Of a stretch of DNA of 64,000 bases, positions 26,833 to 35,702 are shown one piece after another. Origin of the DNA: an uncultured Candidatus Saccharibacteria bacterium (GTDB lineage Bacteria > Patescibacteriota > Saccharimonadia > Saccharimonadales > Saccharimonadaceae); contig CALISR010000014.1 in the NCBI GenBank assembly GCA_938041435.1, forward strand, positions 97,995 through 161,994, given 5' to 3'. Made by a program: the position numbers and the translations under genes. The stretch's first letter is position 1, and each line of letters opens with the position of its first letter. The notes beneath the pieces were generated by a model. That model searched no databases. It saw only the letters and a list, made by a program, of their open reading frames with translations, and was not told the DNA's origin.

Positions 26833-26915
26833 ATTTCCTCTGCAAAATTGCTTAGTTGATTTACTAGTTTGATTTACTAGTTTTGATTATACAATAAATC
26901 AGTGGCTATATAGCG

Positions 26916-27395
26916 CTACTCACTCCAATTCCCAACGGTTATATCATCACAAACCTCACTCCAATATGTGCCAGATTCTATTGCCTTTGGGTCGATATTT
27001 TTGACTAAGCTTCTTAGTTTATTAGCCGACCGCGCAAGAGACTCGATATTGTCCCATGCCCCGTCAGGATTGTAGGGGAGGTCTCGTGCAAACTGCGTAA
27101 ATGTCTGCACGTATTGCAGTAAAGAGGAATTTACAAATATCTCTGGTGCTGCGTTGTTAGCATTTATAATCCTTACAATATGATGACTAGACAGTTTGAT
27201 AGCAAGGTAGTCCATTGTATCGAGTATCCCAAACTTGAGGTAATCTCCTGTGATGATAAGCGTTGGCAGTGGAGTAAATACATCTGCGCCGCTTAAGAAG
27301 GGGATTCCACGAGATTCAAGGATCGACAGGTCTAAACTGTTTAACTTGAAACGAATTTGATCCGGGACTGTGAGTATTTTATTTACAATTTTCAT
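26916..27395 (-). CDS. SUKH-4 family immunity-like protein
   Basis: 159 residues. LIITGDYLKFGILDTMDYLA, VRIINANNAAPEIFVNSSL and LQYVQTFTQF, then a final IDPKAIESGTYWSEVCDDI, follow the SUKH-4 pattern (Gly-rich read-out, FVNSSL.xF, IDP.A......W). SUKH proteins bind and neutralise secreted nuclease or other polymorphic toxins. No toxin gene lies beside it. It starts 6 bases after the stop of the 27402-27941 gene, so they form an operon; AAGGAG lies about 13 bases before the ATG. Family fairly sure; target toxin unknown. Confidence 0.78.
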   Translation of the reverse strand: MKIVNKILTVPDQIRFKLNSLDLSILESRGIPFLSGADVFTPLPTLIITGDYLKFGILDTMDYLAIKLSSHHIVRIINANNAAPEIFVNSSLLQYVQTFTQFARDLPYNPDGAWDNIESLARSANKLRSLVKNIDPKAIESGTYWSEVCDDITVGNWSE

Positions 27396-27401
27396 ACACT
27401 A

Positions 27402-27941
27402 CTAACAACTCCTTGAGAGCTCCTTACAATATTCAACCAGACCTGTCTGTAGCAGCCACATGACACCAAATTTATTAAAATGAAAACAAACGTATTTATC
27501 GTGCAGAATTATATAGTAAAGACTCTTTGCGCCATTATTATCTTCCATGAGGAGGTCTGGGGGACCATATGTGTCAATGATTTTCTCGGCCGTATCTAAC
27601 CTAGAAGCATATGTCATTAAACTAATCGGGCAGTATATATTAAATCCATCATCATCTAGACTGTCATAATCCTCGCCAGGTCTCACGTTTTCTGGTGCAA
27701 GATCAAATGTAAAAGAAATAAGAATATCATCGTGCCAATCTAGTACAGCAATTGTTGAATCGTCAAACCAACACAGCACTCTCAATAATTCTACGGGTGG
27801 ATCATCTGTCTTAATCGCATCCCACCATAGAAAATCAGAAGTCTTATCGAAATATGCAACAACTTCTTGTTTATGCTTGCCAAGGAGGTAGGCGAACTGT
27901 ATCATATAGTCACCTTCTTGTTTCATTGTTACTACACTCAT
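27402..27941 (-). CDS. Hypothetical protein of immunity-like cluster (paralogue B)
   Basis: 179 residues, acidic. An internal region (VLDWHDDILISFTFDLAPEN) and the C-terminal block KIIDTYGPPDLLMEDN, KYVCFHFNKFGVMWLLQTGL align with paralogue A at 26332-26832. The start at 27941 is supported by ACGGAG 6 bases upstream. First gene of the presumed three-gene unit (27941 down to 26332). No membrane segment, no recognised family; immunity function is inferred from its partner and the island context. Confidence 0.65.
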   Translation of the reverse strand: MSVVTMKQEGDYMIQFAYLLGKHKQEVVAYFDKTSDFLWWDAIKTDDPPVELLRVLCWFDDSTIAVLDWHDDILISFTFDLAPENVRPGEDYDSLDDDGFNIYCPISLMTYASRLDTAEKIIDTYGPPDLLMEDNNGAKSLYYIILHDKYVCFHFNKFGVMWLLQTGLVEYCKELSRSC

Positions 27942-28053
27942 TATTGCTCCGTAAAATATTTACCAGTTATAGGGTAGTTTAATACATATCATGCAGAAAT
28001 AGCAAGGTTATCGTGTTCGATAATACCTACCGATAGGATCTTCGATCAACACT

Positions 28054-29025
28054 CTACCGATACTTCGGCATCTCTACTGTCACTACTTCGCCTTTGCTGA
28101 GGTCGCGGCATTTGTCGCCTTCGTAGATTTGCCGCAGGTCGACTTTCTTAGCGTTGCGGAGTTGAGCCTTATAGACGTCACAGGAGAGCATATCGTTTTG
28201 GCGAATCTGGAAGAAGACCCAGCGGCCATCACTCGATTGATAAAACAGCGCCGTCCCTTGCGAATTAAAGAGGTGCGACTCAGGCTGCACGCCGCCCAGT
28301 GGTATCTCTGCCAGGCGGTAGCCCGCAAGCTTGCTCTCGCGCACCGTCATTGTGCCGACAATGCCGACGTTGTAGCTCGAGCTTGCGGCAGGCGAGTAGG
28401 CATTGTAGAGAGGAGCTTGCTGCTTGGCAAGATCTTTGTAGTCGGCGGCGTCGAGGCATTTGAACTCAACAAAGCGAGTTTCTTTGTTCTTCGGGTCGTT
28501 TGGGTCGAGTGGGGCGTTGCTAATCTGGCAGGTTACGTCGCCATTGCTCCGCGTAAAGTCTGCAAGGTATGAGCCGTCTTTATCGCCATCTTGCACAACA
28601 TAGCGCGTAAATTGATCGTAGTCGAGCATGTGCTCCAGAGCCGTGACATTGCGCTTGGCCTCAGCCTTGGGCAGGGTGGCGGCAGCACTCTTCGTTTTGC
28701 TTGGATCAGTAGCGATAGAATAAAAGCGAGAGCCCTCGGCCTTGACCGGTGTTGACAGCGATGACTTAACGGCTTCTGTGCCCTTAAAGTACTTCTTGGC
28801 ACGCTCGAGTGTCTTGGTAGCGGTGAGCTGCTCGCGTGGGCCAGTCTTTGCCTCGGTGTGTTGCTCGGTGTTCTCGGCTTTGTGCGGTCGAGCTGCGAGA
28901 TAAATAACCCCTGCTGCGATAGCAACAACTGCCAAACCAGCCAAAGCAAAGCGAATCGCTAGCCCTCGCGGCGTCAAGCGTGAGTGCCGGTACTGAGGTG
29001 AAGGGGATGATCCACGTGGTTGCAT
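28054..29025 (-). CDS. Membrane-anchored exported protein, unknown function
   Basis: 323 residues from the ATG at 29025. A short Pro/Arg/Ser N-terminus is followed by one hydrophobic helix (ALAGLAVVAIAAGVIYLAA) and a long outer domain with an Ala/Lys-rich linker. The outer part has four cysteines (DVTCQIS, EFKCLD, LSCDVY, DKCRDLS), likely two disulfides. Start: TATAAT (29032-29037, minus strand) ends 6 bases before this ATG, so the longer frame at 29040 would lie inside the promoter. It is not a member of the CPxxCxxW family. No domain recognised. Confidence 0.72.
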   Translation of the reverse strand: MQPRGSSPSPQYRHSRLTPRGLAIRFALAGLAVVAIAAGVIYLAARPHKAENTEQHTEAKTGPREQLTATKTLERAKKYFKGTEAVKSSLSTPVKAEGSRFYSIATDPSKTKSAAATLPKAEAKRNVTALEHMLDYDQFTRYVVQDGDKDGSYLADFTRSNGDVTCQISNAPLDPNDPKNKETRFVEFKCLDAADYKDLAKQQAPLYNAYSPAASSSYNVGIVGTMTVRESKLAGYRLAEIPLGGVQPESHLFNSQGTALFYQSSDGRWVFFQIRQNDMLSCDVYKAQLRNAKKVDLRQIYEGDKCRDLSKGEVVTVEMPKYR

Positions 29026-29090
29026 AGTGCCATTATACACTGCCAGCTAGGTTAGCAGCAATGGCTCTTGCGCAAACGTACTGCACTTCG

Positions 29091-29096
29091 TATAAT
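29091..29096 (+). promoter_or_regulatory. -10 box of pilin-like gene (leaderless layout)
   Basis: TATAAT, 7 bases before the ATG at 29104. A weak -35 TTGCGC (29068-29073) lies 17 bases upstream. No ribosome-binding site between. Confidence 0.72.
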
Positions 29097-29103
29097 GCAA
29101 AGC

Positions 29104-29628
29104 ATGAGCGCTATGAAGAATCGGTTGACGCAAAAAAAACAGATTGGCTACACTGTGGTAGAGCTGCTAGTTGTGATCGTTATTATCGCCATCCTTGCTA
29201 CGTTGACACTCGTCTCGTATCAACGTATCCAAGCCGGTGCACAGGGGCGGACTCGCGTGGCTGACCTCACAGCAATGCGTCAAGCGCTTGATCGCTACTA
29301 CACCAAAAATGGTGCATACCCGGTTGCTAAAACTGCTGGTAGTACCACCCCCACCTACCAGCGCCGCGATAGCGCCACATTCTTGCGTCAATTAGTACCA
29401 ACCTACATTACCACGCTCCCCAGCGTCACACAGGGTAGTACCACTGATGCAACTAGCAACACCTACCTGTACGTCACCAATGCTCAGCAGACCGAATATA
29501 AGCTGCTCTATGTCAACACAAGCGGCCTACCACCAGGTGAATACGATGCCGTGCCTCAAGCAATGCGTACCACCGCGCCAGATCGTTACGGGGTGTGGTC
29601 AAAAAACGGCGAACGGCTCCCTGGCTAG
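29104..29628 (+). CDS. Type IV pilin-like prepilin (class III signal)
   Basis: 174 residues. A basic leader ends in KKQIG and is followed by YTVVELLVVIVIIAILATLT, the GFTLIE-type prepilin site with the conserved Glu5 and an N-terminal helix. PilD-type peptidase should cut after the Gly. The mature head has the pattern LTAMRQALDRYYTKNGAYP seen in pseudopilins and type IV pilins of small-genome bacteria. No other pilus genes are in the window. Surface filament for attachment or DNA uptake is a reasonable inference. Confidence 0.88.
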   Translation: MSAMKNRLTQKKQIGYTVVELLVVIVIIAILATLTLVSYQRIQAGAQGRTRVADLTAMRQALDRYYTKNGAYPVAKTAGSTTPTYQRRDSATFLRQLVPTYITTLPSVTQGSTTDATSNTYLYVTNAQQTEYKLLYVNTSGLPPGEYDAVPQAMRTTAPDRYGVWSKNGERLPG

Positions 29629-29688
29629 CAGGAGTAGATGGACTCATCAGGGGTGATAATTACTCTACCGCCCACATTCAATCCATGC

Positions 29689-29694
29689 TATAAT
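29689..29694 (+). promoter_or_regulatory. -10 box of fusA
   Basis: TATAAT with an upstream TG (TGCTATAAT). The leader to the fusA ATG is about 55 bases and contains two AAGGAG sites, the second 6 bases before the start, in contrast with the leaderless genes around it. Confidence 0.75.
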
Positions 29695-29754
29695 CAATCG
29701 TTGAGAGTTGTATTACTCATGCTAAAAAACACGTAAGGAGAGAAGGAGCCCCCT

Positions 29755-31848
29755 ATGGCAACCCCCAAGAATGTCCCTCTGAAGGACTTTCGTAACATTG
29801 GTATTATTGCCCATATCGACGCCGGTAAGACGACGACGACAGAAGGTATTTTGTACCGCACCGGTATCAACCACAAGATTGGCGAAGTGAAAGGCGATGG
29901 TGACGGTGCTACCACCGACTGGATGAGCCAAGAAAAAGAGCGTGGTATTACTATTACTTCTGCAGCGGTGACCTGCTTCTGGAAGGGTCACAAGATTAAC
30001 ATCATTGATACCCCTGGGCACATCGACTTTACCGCCGAGGTGGAGCGTAGCCTGCGTGTACTCGACGGCGCAGTGACCGTCTTTGATGGCAAGATGGGGG
30101 TAGAAGCCCAGAGTGAGACCGTATGGCGTCAGGCCAACAAATACGGTGTGCCACGTATCTGCTTCGTGAACAAGATCAACCAGACTGGTGGTGACTTCTA
30201 CAAGTCGATCGAGTCAATCCATAATCGCCTCAGCAAGCAGGCCTTCCCAATCCACTTGCCAATTGGCTTTGAGAAGGATGTCTGTGGTGTGGTTGATCTT
30301 ATCGACATGAAAGCCTACACCTATGATGACTACACCGACCACGAGCTTAAGGTGGGCGAGATCCCAGCTGATATGCTCGACAAGGCAAAGCGAGCTCGCA
30401 GTCTGCTCGTTGAGAACGCTGTTGAGGCCGATGACGACCTGATGATGAAGTTCCTCGACGAAGGTGAGGATGCTATTACTGTTGACGAGCTCAAGGCAGC
30501 ACTGCGTCAGCGCGTTTTGGCTGGTGACTTCTTCTTGGTAACAGGTGGCGATGGCCGTGGTGTGATCGTCGAGAAGGTGCTTGACCTGATGGTAGATTAC
30601 CTGCCAAGCCCACTCGATGTTGGTGAGATCTGGGGTAAGAACCCCAAGACTGGCGATGAAGTAAGCCGCACACCTGATGATAAGCAGCCAATGACCGCAC
30701 TGGCCTTCAAGCTGGCTGCCGACCCATTTGTTGGTAAGTTAATCTTCATCCGTGTCTACAGTGGTCGCTTGACTGCCGGTAGCTACGTCCTCAACACAAC
30801 GACAGGTGAGAAGGAGCGTGTGGGGCGCATCGTCCGGATGCACGCCGACAAGCGCGAAGAGATCGACAGCGTGGGCGCTGGTGACATCGCTGCCGTGGTG
30901 GGCCTGAAGGGTACCTACACGGGCCATACCTTGTGCGAGCAAGCGCATCCGATTGCTCTTGAGGCGATTAGCTTCCCCGAGCCACCAGTATCGATCGCGG
31001 TGGAGCCCAAGACTAAGGCCGACCAAGAGAAGATGGGTATTGCCTTGCAGCGCCTGGCTGAAGAAGATCCAACCTTCCGCGTCTACACCGATGAAGAGAC
31101 AGGCCAAACTATCATGAGCGGTATGGGTGAGCTTCACCTAGAGATTTTGATCGATCGCATGAAGCGCGAGTTTAACGTTGAGGCCAATGTTGGTGAGCCG
31201 CAAGTGGCCTACCGCGAGACCATCAAGGGCACGGCTGAAGCGCAGGGTAAGCATGCCAAGCAGTCTGGTGGCCGTGGCCAATACGGTGATGTTTGGGTGC
31301 GCTTTGAGCCGAATGAGCCAGGCAAAGGCTATGAATTCTTCGACGAAATCAAGGGTGGTGTGGTGCCACAAGAGTACCGCCCAGCTGTGCAGAAGGGTAT
31401 TAAGGAGACACTCGATGGTGGTGTGATCGCTGGCTATCCAGTTGTCGACGTCAAGGCAACCTTGTACGACGGAAGTTACCACGATGTCGACTCAAGCGAG
31501 CTCGCCTTCAATCTGGCTGCTCACCTGGCTGCCCGCGAAGGTATCAAGAAGGCCAACCCAGTCTTGCTTGAGCCAGTGATGAAGGTTGAGGTAACAACAC
31601 CTGAGGAATTCATGGGTGATATCATTGGCGACCTCAATAGCCGCCGGGGCCGCATTGAGGCAATGGAAGACTTGATGGGCGGCGCGAAGCTCGTCAAGGC
31701 TATTGTGCCACTAGCAAACATGTTTGGCTACACCAGCGACATCCGCTCGATGTCGCAGGGCCGAGCTGCTAGCACGATGGAGCTTGCCCATTATGAGGAA
31801 GTTCCACCAAACGTCGCGCAGGAGATTATTGAGAAGCGCAGTAAGTAA
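29755..31848 (+). CDS. fusA: Elongation factor G
   Basis: 697 residues. GTPase domain: [15 protein letters not shown] (G1), GITITSAAV (switch I), DTPGHIDFT (G3) and [13 protein letters not shown] (G4), followed by the EF-G domains II-V ([34 protein letters not shown]). Catalyses ribosomal translocation. It is separated from tuf by 3.8 kb and has no rpsL or rpsG next to it, so the usual str operon is broken up. Strong SD AAGGAG; terminator directly downstream. Confidence 0.97.
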   Translation: MATPKNVPLKDFRNIGIIAHIDAGKTTTTEGILYRTGINHKIGEVKGDGDGATTDWMSQEKERGITITSAAVTCFWKGHKINIIDTPGHIDFTAEVERSLRVLDGAVTVFDGKMGVEAQSETVWRQANKYGVPRICFVNKINQTGGDFYKSIESIHNRLSKQAFPIHLPIGFEKDVCGVVDLIDMKAYTYDDYTDHELKVGEIPADMLDKAKRARSLLVENAVEADDDLMMKFLDEGEDAITVDELKAALRQRVLAGDFFLVTGGDGRGVIVEKVLDLMVDYLPSPLDVGEIWGKNPKTGDEVSRTPDDKQPMTALAFKLAADPFVGKLIFIRVYSGRLTAGSYVLNTTTGEKERVGRIVRMHADKREEIDSVGAGDIAAVVGLKGTYTGHTLCEQAHPIALEAISFPEPPVSIAVEPKTKADQEKMGIALQRLAEEDPTFRVYTDEETGQTIMSGMGELHLEILIDRMKREFNVEANVGEPQVAYRETIKGTAEAQGKHAKQSGGRGQYGDVWVRFEPNEPGKGYEFFDEIKGGVVPQEYRPAVQKGIKETLDGGVIAGYPVVDVKATLYDGSYHDVDSSELAFNLAAHLAAREGIKKANPVLLEPVMKVEVTTPEEFMGDIIGDLNSRRGRIEAMEDLMGGAKLVKAIVPLANMFGYTSDIRSMSQGRAASTMELAHYEEVPPNVAQEIIEKRSK

Positions 31849-31867
31849 GTCTTCTTATATCATCTCT

Positions 31868-31897
31868 ATAAAACACCTCTATTAAGGGGTGTTTTAT
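31868..31897 (+). terminator. Terminator of fusA
   Basis: Stem ATAAAACACCTC / GGGGTGTTTTAT followed by TATTTTG, 20 bases after the fusA stop. Confidence 0.88.
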
Positions 31898-31934
31898 TAT
31901 TTTGTCTCAGCGCGAGAAATGGTGAATAGTGCGC

Positions 31935-31960
31935 AAAAGCCGGCATATATGCCGGCTTTT
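31935..31960. terminator. Perfect palindromic terminator
   Basis: AAAAGCCGGC-ATATAT-GCCGGCTTTT, a 26-base perfect palindrome 24 bases past the hsp20 stop on the minus strand; it can act in both directions. Confidence 0.9.
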
Positions 31961-31984
31961 GTTGGTGCAAGGCTATGGCTCGTA

Positions 31985-32425
31985 CTACTTTTTCGTTTTC
32001 TTGTCGTGCTTGGCTATTTTCTTGACGGCAATTTTTTGCGGCGCAGGTAGTGGCTTGAGTGGTACCGTTACCCTCAAGATGCCGTCCTCTAGATGGGCCT
32101 TAATCTGCTTGGCATCGCTACCATCTGGTACCTGTACACGACGACAGAAGCTTGTGCTGCTCTCACGAACAACGTAGTTGCGCTGTTTGTCCTCGGTTTT
32201 TTCGTGCCGTTCGCCGCGGATGACGAGCGCACCATTGTCAAGGCTTACATCGAGGTCTTCCTCAGCAAAGTTCGGCACGTGTGCTTCAACAACCAGTGTA
32301 TTATCCACTGTGTAGACGTCAGTTGCGACAGCTTGGCTGAGTGTCGTGGTAAAGGGATTGTCAAACAGCTGCCGCTGCAATGCGCGCAATTCCTCAAATG
32401 GATTGTATTTTGTAAGACTACTCAT
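31985..32425 (-). CDS. Hsp20 / alpha-crystallin small heat-shock protein
   Basis: 146 residues from the ATG at 32425, chosen because AAGGAGG lies 7 bases upstream; the open frame extends far further back only by chance. The N-terminus NPFEELRALQRQLFDNPF precedes an alpha-crystallin domain with YTVDNTLVVEAHVPNF, VSLDNGALVIRGER and HLEDGILRVTVPL (the GVL-type motif). Lysine-rich tail. It holds unfolded proteins in soluble form under stress. A 10-bp palindrome CAAGTACTTG (32486-32495) is in its upstream region; no CIRCE was seen. Confidence 0.92.
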   Translation of the reverse strand: MSSLTKYNPFEELRALQRQLFDNPFTTTLSQAVATDVYTVDNTLVVEAHVPNFAEEDLDVSLDNGALVIRGERHEKTEDKQRNYVVRESSTSFCRRVQVPDGSDAKQIKAHLEDGILRVTVPLKPLPAPQKIAVKKIAKHDKKTKK

Positions 32426-32485
32426 AAGGTGCCTCCTTGTGTGTTGCTTTTGTATTCTTATCATAACGCGGTAAATAGAACAATA

Positions 32486-32495
32486 CAAGTACTTG
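32486..32495. promoter_or_regulatory. Palindrome between hsp20 and the ABC transporter
   Basis: CAAGTACTTG, a perfect 10-bp palindrome in the 100-base divergent region. It could be an operator for either gene, but it is short and no consensus is recognised. Confidence 0.3.
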
Positions 32496-32528
32496 CATCC
32501 GTCTAGCAAAGCGCTTATACTTATATTC

Positions 32529-33347
32529 ATGGCGCAATCGACTCGTCGGCAACGCAGACTGACACGGCTTACATGGCTGGGCTTCGCTGCTATGGTAGTA
32601 ATTTTGTTAGGGTATATGTATTGGGATGTCGAGCTGAGCCCAGCAGCCTCTACCACCAAGACTGCCGGTAGCGGTCTGGAAAAAACACTCGTGCTGGGCA
32701 CCGATCCTGGCTTTAAGCCGTTTGAATATAAGCAGGGGCAGGAGATCGTTGGCTTTGATATTGACCTTGTGCGGGAGATTGCTAAGGACACAAACCGTTC
32801 GTTACAAATTGAGGAGATCGCCTTTGATGGCCTCTTGCCAGCACTACAGGCTGGGCGAATCGACCTCATTGCAGCTGGTATGACTGTCACGCCAGATCGG
32901 CGTAAGAATGCTGAGTTTTCGCACACGTACTATACTGCAGCGCAAAAGATAATTGTACCAAAAACTGGCTCAACAATTGCCACCAGTGATGACCTCATTG
33001 GCAGGAGAATCGGTGTGCAGCTTGGCACCACAGCCGATACACTGGCACACAAGATTCGTGGGGCGCACGTGGTACAACTCCAATCGACAGCTAGCGTCGT
33101 GCAAGAGCTCAGTAGTCGGCGGATCGACGCTGCTATTATGGATGATGGGCCAGCTCAGCAATACCTCGCCACGAACCCACAGCTCGTTGCCTTGCCGCGC
33201 AACCTCTCACGCGAAGACTACGCCATTGCTATCAAAAAGGGTAATAGCAAACTACTCGCTGAGGTAAACGCCAGCATTGCCGCAATGAAGCGTGATGGCC
33301 GCTATGAGAAACTCGTCAAAAAACACTTTGGAGTAGCGCGACCATGA
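32529..33347 (+). CDS. Polar amino acid ABC transporter, substrate-binding protein
   Basis: 272 residues: basic N-terminus, one hydrophobic segment (about residues 15-33) and no lipobox, so it is probably anchored by an uncleaved signal. The SBP_bac_3 domain shows LVLGTDPGFKPFEYKQGQEI, VGFDIDLVREIAKD, FDGLLPALQAGRIDLIAAGM and IDAAIMDDGPA. It binds a polar amino acid (Gln, Arg or His types share this fold; specificity not readable). TATACT (32516-32521) ends 7 bases before the ATG. First of three overlapping transporter genes. Confidence 0.92.
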   Translation: MAQSTRRQRRLTRLTWLGFAAMVVILLGYMYWDVELSPAASTTKTAGSGLEKTLVLGTDPGFKPFEYKQGQEIVGFDIDLVREIAKDTNRSLQIEEIAFDGLLPALQAGRIDLIAAGMTVTPDRRKNAEFSHTYYTAAQKIIVPKTGSTIATSDDLIGRRIGVQLGTTADTLAHKIRGAHVVQLQSTASVVQELSSRRIDAAIMDDGPAQQYLATNPQLVALPRNLSREDYAIAIKKGNSKLLAEVNASIAAMKRDGRYEKLVKKHFGVARP

Positions 33348-34045
33348 ATGTGTGGGATATCCTCTTTGGCGACGAGCGCTATCTTTTCTTGTGGCGCGGC
33401 CTAGAAGTGACCATCCTGCTCACCGTCTTCTCGACAATCATTGGGCTTGTGATTGGCCTGGTTGTCGCTCTGATGCAGCAGTCTGCTTGGCAGCCATTTC
33501 GCACATGCAAGCTACATCGCCTCCAGCGCTGGCGGCCATGGGTGAGCTTGGCTCATACCTATACCACGGTCATTCGCGGTACACCTGCTTTAGTGCAACT
33601 GCTTATTATGTATTACGTGGTATTTGGCTCGTACCGTGGGGTGCCAAAACTGTGGATTGCAAGCCTTGCCTTTGGTATCAACAGTGGTGCGTACATTGCT
33701 GAGATTATTCGCGGCGGGATCGAAAGTATCGACAACGGACAAGTCGAAGCGGCGCGCTCGCTTGGCTTGAGTCGCTGGCAAACCATGCGTTATATCATCT
33801 TGCCTCAAGCACTCAAGCATTCATTGCCGTCACTGATCAGCGAAGGGATTTCGCTCCTTAAGGAGACATCGGTCGTTGGCTGGATTGGTATGAATGATCT
33901 AATGCGTGGTGCTGATAATATCCGCTTCCAAACGGCCACCGCCTTTGAATCGCTCTTTGCTGCTGCAATGATTTACCTTGCCCTCACCACGCTATTTACG
34001 TGGGTAATGAATCGAGTAGAGAGGAGGCTTAAAGCGCATGATTAA
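33344..34045 (+). CDS. Polar amino acid ABC transporter, permease
   Basis: 233 residues with about five membrane helices. The HisM/GlnP signature is clear: TVIRGTPALVQLLIMYYVVF, the EAA loop VEAARSLGLSRWQTMRYIILPQA and EGISLLKETSVVGWIGMNDL. It starts inside the last codons of the binding-protein gene (ATGA overlap) and ends inside the ATPase gene, so the three are translationally coupled. It forms the membrane channel, probably as a homodimer since no second permease is present. A basic cytoplasmic insert lies near residues 48-62. Confidence 0.93.
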   Translation: MNVWDILFGDERYLFLWRGLEVTILLTVFSTIIGLVIGLVVALMQQSAWQPFRTCKLHRLQRWRPWVSLAHTYTTVIRGTPALVQLLIMYYVVFGSYRGVPKLWIASLAFGINSGAYIAEIIRGGIESIDNGQVEAARSLGLSRWQTMRYIILPQALKHSLPSLISEGISLLKETSVVGWIGMNDLMRGADNIRFQTATAFESLFAAAMIYLALTTLFTWVMNRVERRLKAHD

Positions 34046-34766
34046 TATCAAGCAGCTCCGCAAGCACTATGGCAACAATTATGTCTTGCGCGGTATTGAC
34101 CTGACAATCAAGCGGGGAGAGGTTGTCGTTCTCTTGGGCTCGAGTGGTGGTGGCAAAAGCACGCTGCTTCGCTGTATTAATATGATTGAGACGCCGACAA
34201 GCGGGGAAGTATGGGTTGATGGTATTGATATGACCAATCCAGCGACCGACCTCAACAAAGCCCGGACTGAGCTTGGCATGGTCTTCCAGCAGTTTAACCT
34301 CTTTCCGCACATGACCGTGCTCGAAAATATCATGCTTGCACCACTCAAGGTGCGCAAACTATCGAGAGCCAAAGCTAAGCGTCAGGCACTCCAAATGCTT
34401 GATATGGTTGGCCTTCGCGCCAAAGCCCAAGAATACCCGAGTCATCTCTCGGGTGGGCAAAAGCAGCGGGTAGCGATTGCCCGTGCCTTGGCAATGCAGC
34501 CAAAAGTCTTGCTCTTTGATGAGCCAACGAGTGCACTCGACCCCGAGATGGTCGATGAGGTACTAGCGGTCATTAAGCACCTTGCCGAAACAGGGATCAC
34601 AATGATCGTCGTCACACACGAGATGTCGTTTGCGCGCGATGTCGCATCGCGGATTGTCTTCCTTGACGGGGGTAAGATTATTGAAGATGGCACACCAGCG
34701 CAGGTCATCAATCACTCCGCACAGCCAAAAGTTCGCGCCTTCTTCGCCGCACTCAGTAATAATTGA
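34038..34766 (+). CDS. Polar amino acid ABC transporter, ATP-binding protein
   Basis: 242 residues, complete ABC ATPase: Walker A LLGSSGGGKSTLLRCINM, Q-loop FQQFNLFPHMT, signature YPSHLSGGQKQRVAIARALA, Walker B VLLFDEPTSALDPEMV and switch His in VVTHEMSFARD. These are strings typical of GlnQ/HisP/ArtP. Overlaps the permease gene by 8 bases. It powers import of the amino acid, which fits an organism with few biosynthetic genes. Confidence 0.95.
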   Translation: MINIKQLRKHYGNNYVLRGIDLTIKRGEVVVLLGSSGGGKSTLLRCINMIETPTSGEVWVDGIDMTNPATDLNKARTELGMVFQQFNLFPHMTVLENIMLAPLKVRKLSRAKAKRQALQMLDMVGLRAKAQEYPSHLSGGQKQRVAIARALAMQPKVLLFDEPTSALDPEMVDEVLAVIKHLAETGITMIVVTHEMSFARDVASRIVFLDGGKIIEDGTPAQVINHSAQPKVRAFFAALSNN

Positions 34767-34806
34767 TACATCCCTCTATGCTATAATGCGCCTAAGGAGG
34801 AATAGT

Positions 34807-35571
34807 ATGTCAGATACAATGCAGCGATTCAAAACACTCTTTGCCGGGAGCGGCATCGACTACGTAGAATGCGAAGTCGTTAGTGCAACGCAGCACTATC
34901 TACAGTTACACGAGCAGGGTAAACGCGAGGGATTTACACCAGTGATCGTAACGCTCGATGACCTCATCCTAGATGAGATAGCAGAAGGCCTAGAGAACGC
35001 TGGCGTCCAGACGGTCCCCGAGCTTGTGCAGCACATCATGGAAGCATCGCAGGCAATTGATGTACCAGCCTTCTTTGCTCGAATCGCACAGGAGCTGCCA
35101 GCTGAAACGGCGAAAAAGGATCAGCAGATCTCTACTGTGGATGACTATTTTGCGCCGGACTTCTCGGCGTCGCCTGATGACGATGACCCTACTACAGTTG
35201 ACTTCATCAGCCCATTCCAGGCAGATAGCGACAATCCGGTTATTATTATCAAACTACCAACTACAGCACCTTATGAGGCATTAGCCTACCTCTGCATGGG
35301 TGGCTGGAATGATTGTCCCGAGCCAGCCATCCAGGTGGCGGTATCGCGCTATTGGTATGAGAAGTACGGTGCTGTGCCTGCCGCTATCAGCCATGATACT
35401 GTTGAATATTACGTCGAGCGTCCACCACAGACCGATGCCGATGCTAAGGCGGTTGCCGTTGAACTCTTCTATTTCTCATATGGCGACGCAGTCTACCAAG
35501 GGTCGGAGACCTTCGAAGCTTTGGCAAATCAGGTATACGGCAGTCGACAGTGGTATGTTTGGTGGGACTAG
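34807..35571 (+). CDS. DUF4253 domain protein
   Basis: 254 residues. The C-terminal 110 residues carry the DUF4253 pattern: AYLCMGGWNDCPEP, VAVSRYWYEKYGAVPAAIS, VEYYVERPPQTDADA, ELFYFSYGDAVYQGSETFEAL and final RQWYVWWD. The N-terminal half is acidic and unrecognised. The family has no assigned function; it is often found near immunity or defence genes, which is context only. Start supported by AAGGAGG 7 bases upstream and a TATAAT box near 34785. Confidence 0.82.
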   Translation: MSDTMQRFKTLFAGSGIDYVECEVVSATQHYLQLHEQGKREGFTPVIVTLDDLILDEIAEGLENAGVQTVPELVQHIMEASQAIDVPAFFARIAQELPAETAKKDQQISTVDDYFAPDFSASPDDDDPTTVDFISPFQADSDNPVIIIKLPTTAPYEALAYLCMGGWNDCPEPAIQVAVSRYWYEKYGAVPAAISHDTVEYYVERPPQTDADAKAVAVELFYFSYGDAVYQGSETFEALANQVYGSRQWYVWWD

Positions 35572-35598
35572 CTACTTTACTTTTTTGCCACCGCACCC

Positions 35599-35604
35599 TA
35601 TAAT
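35599..35604 (+). promoter_or_regulatory. -10 box of tuf
   Basis: TATAAT followed by a leader of about 90 bases containing a CGCG(A)CGCG-type inverted repeat (35613-35625) and AAGGAG at 35686-35691. Long leader and SD set this highly expressed gene apart from its leaderless neighbours. Confidence 0.75.
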
Positions 35605-35702
35605 AAATCCTAACGCGCGACGCGTTTTGTCGTAGTGTCTCTACTCCGGCAAGTAGCTCGCGTCGTACCAAATATTAACATAAGTAAGGAGTACTTACCT
35701 AC

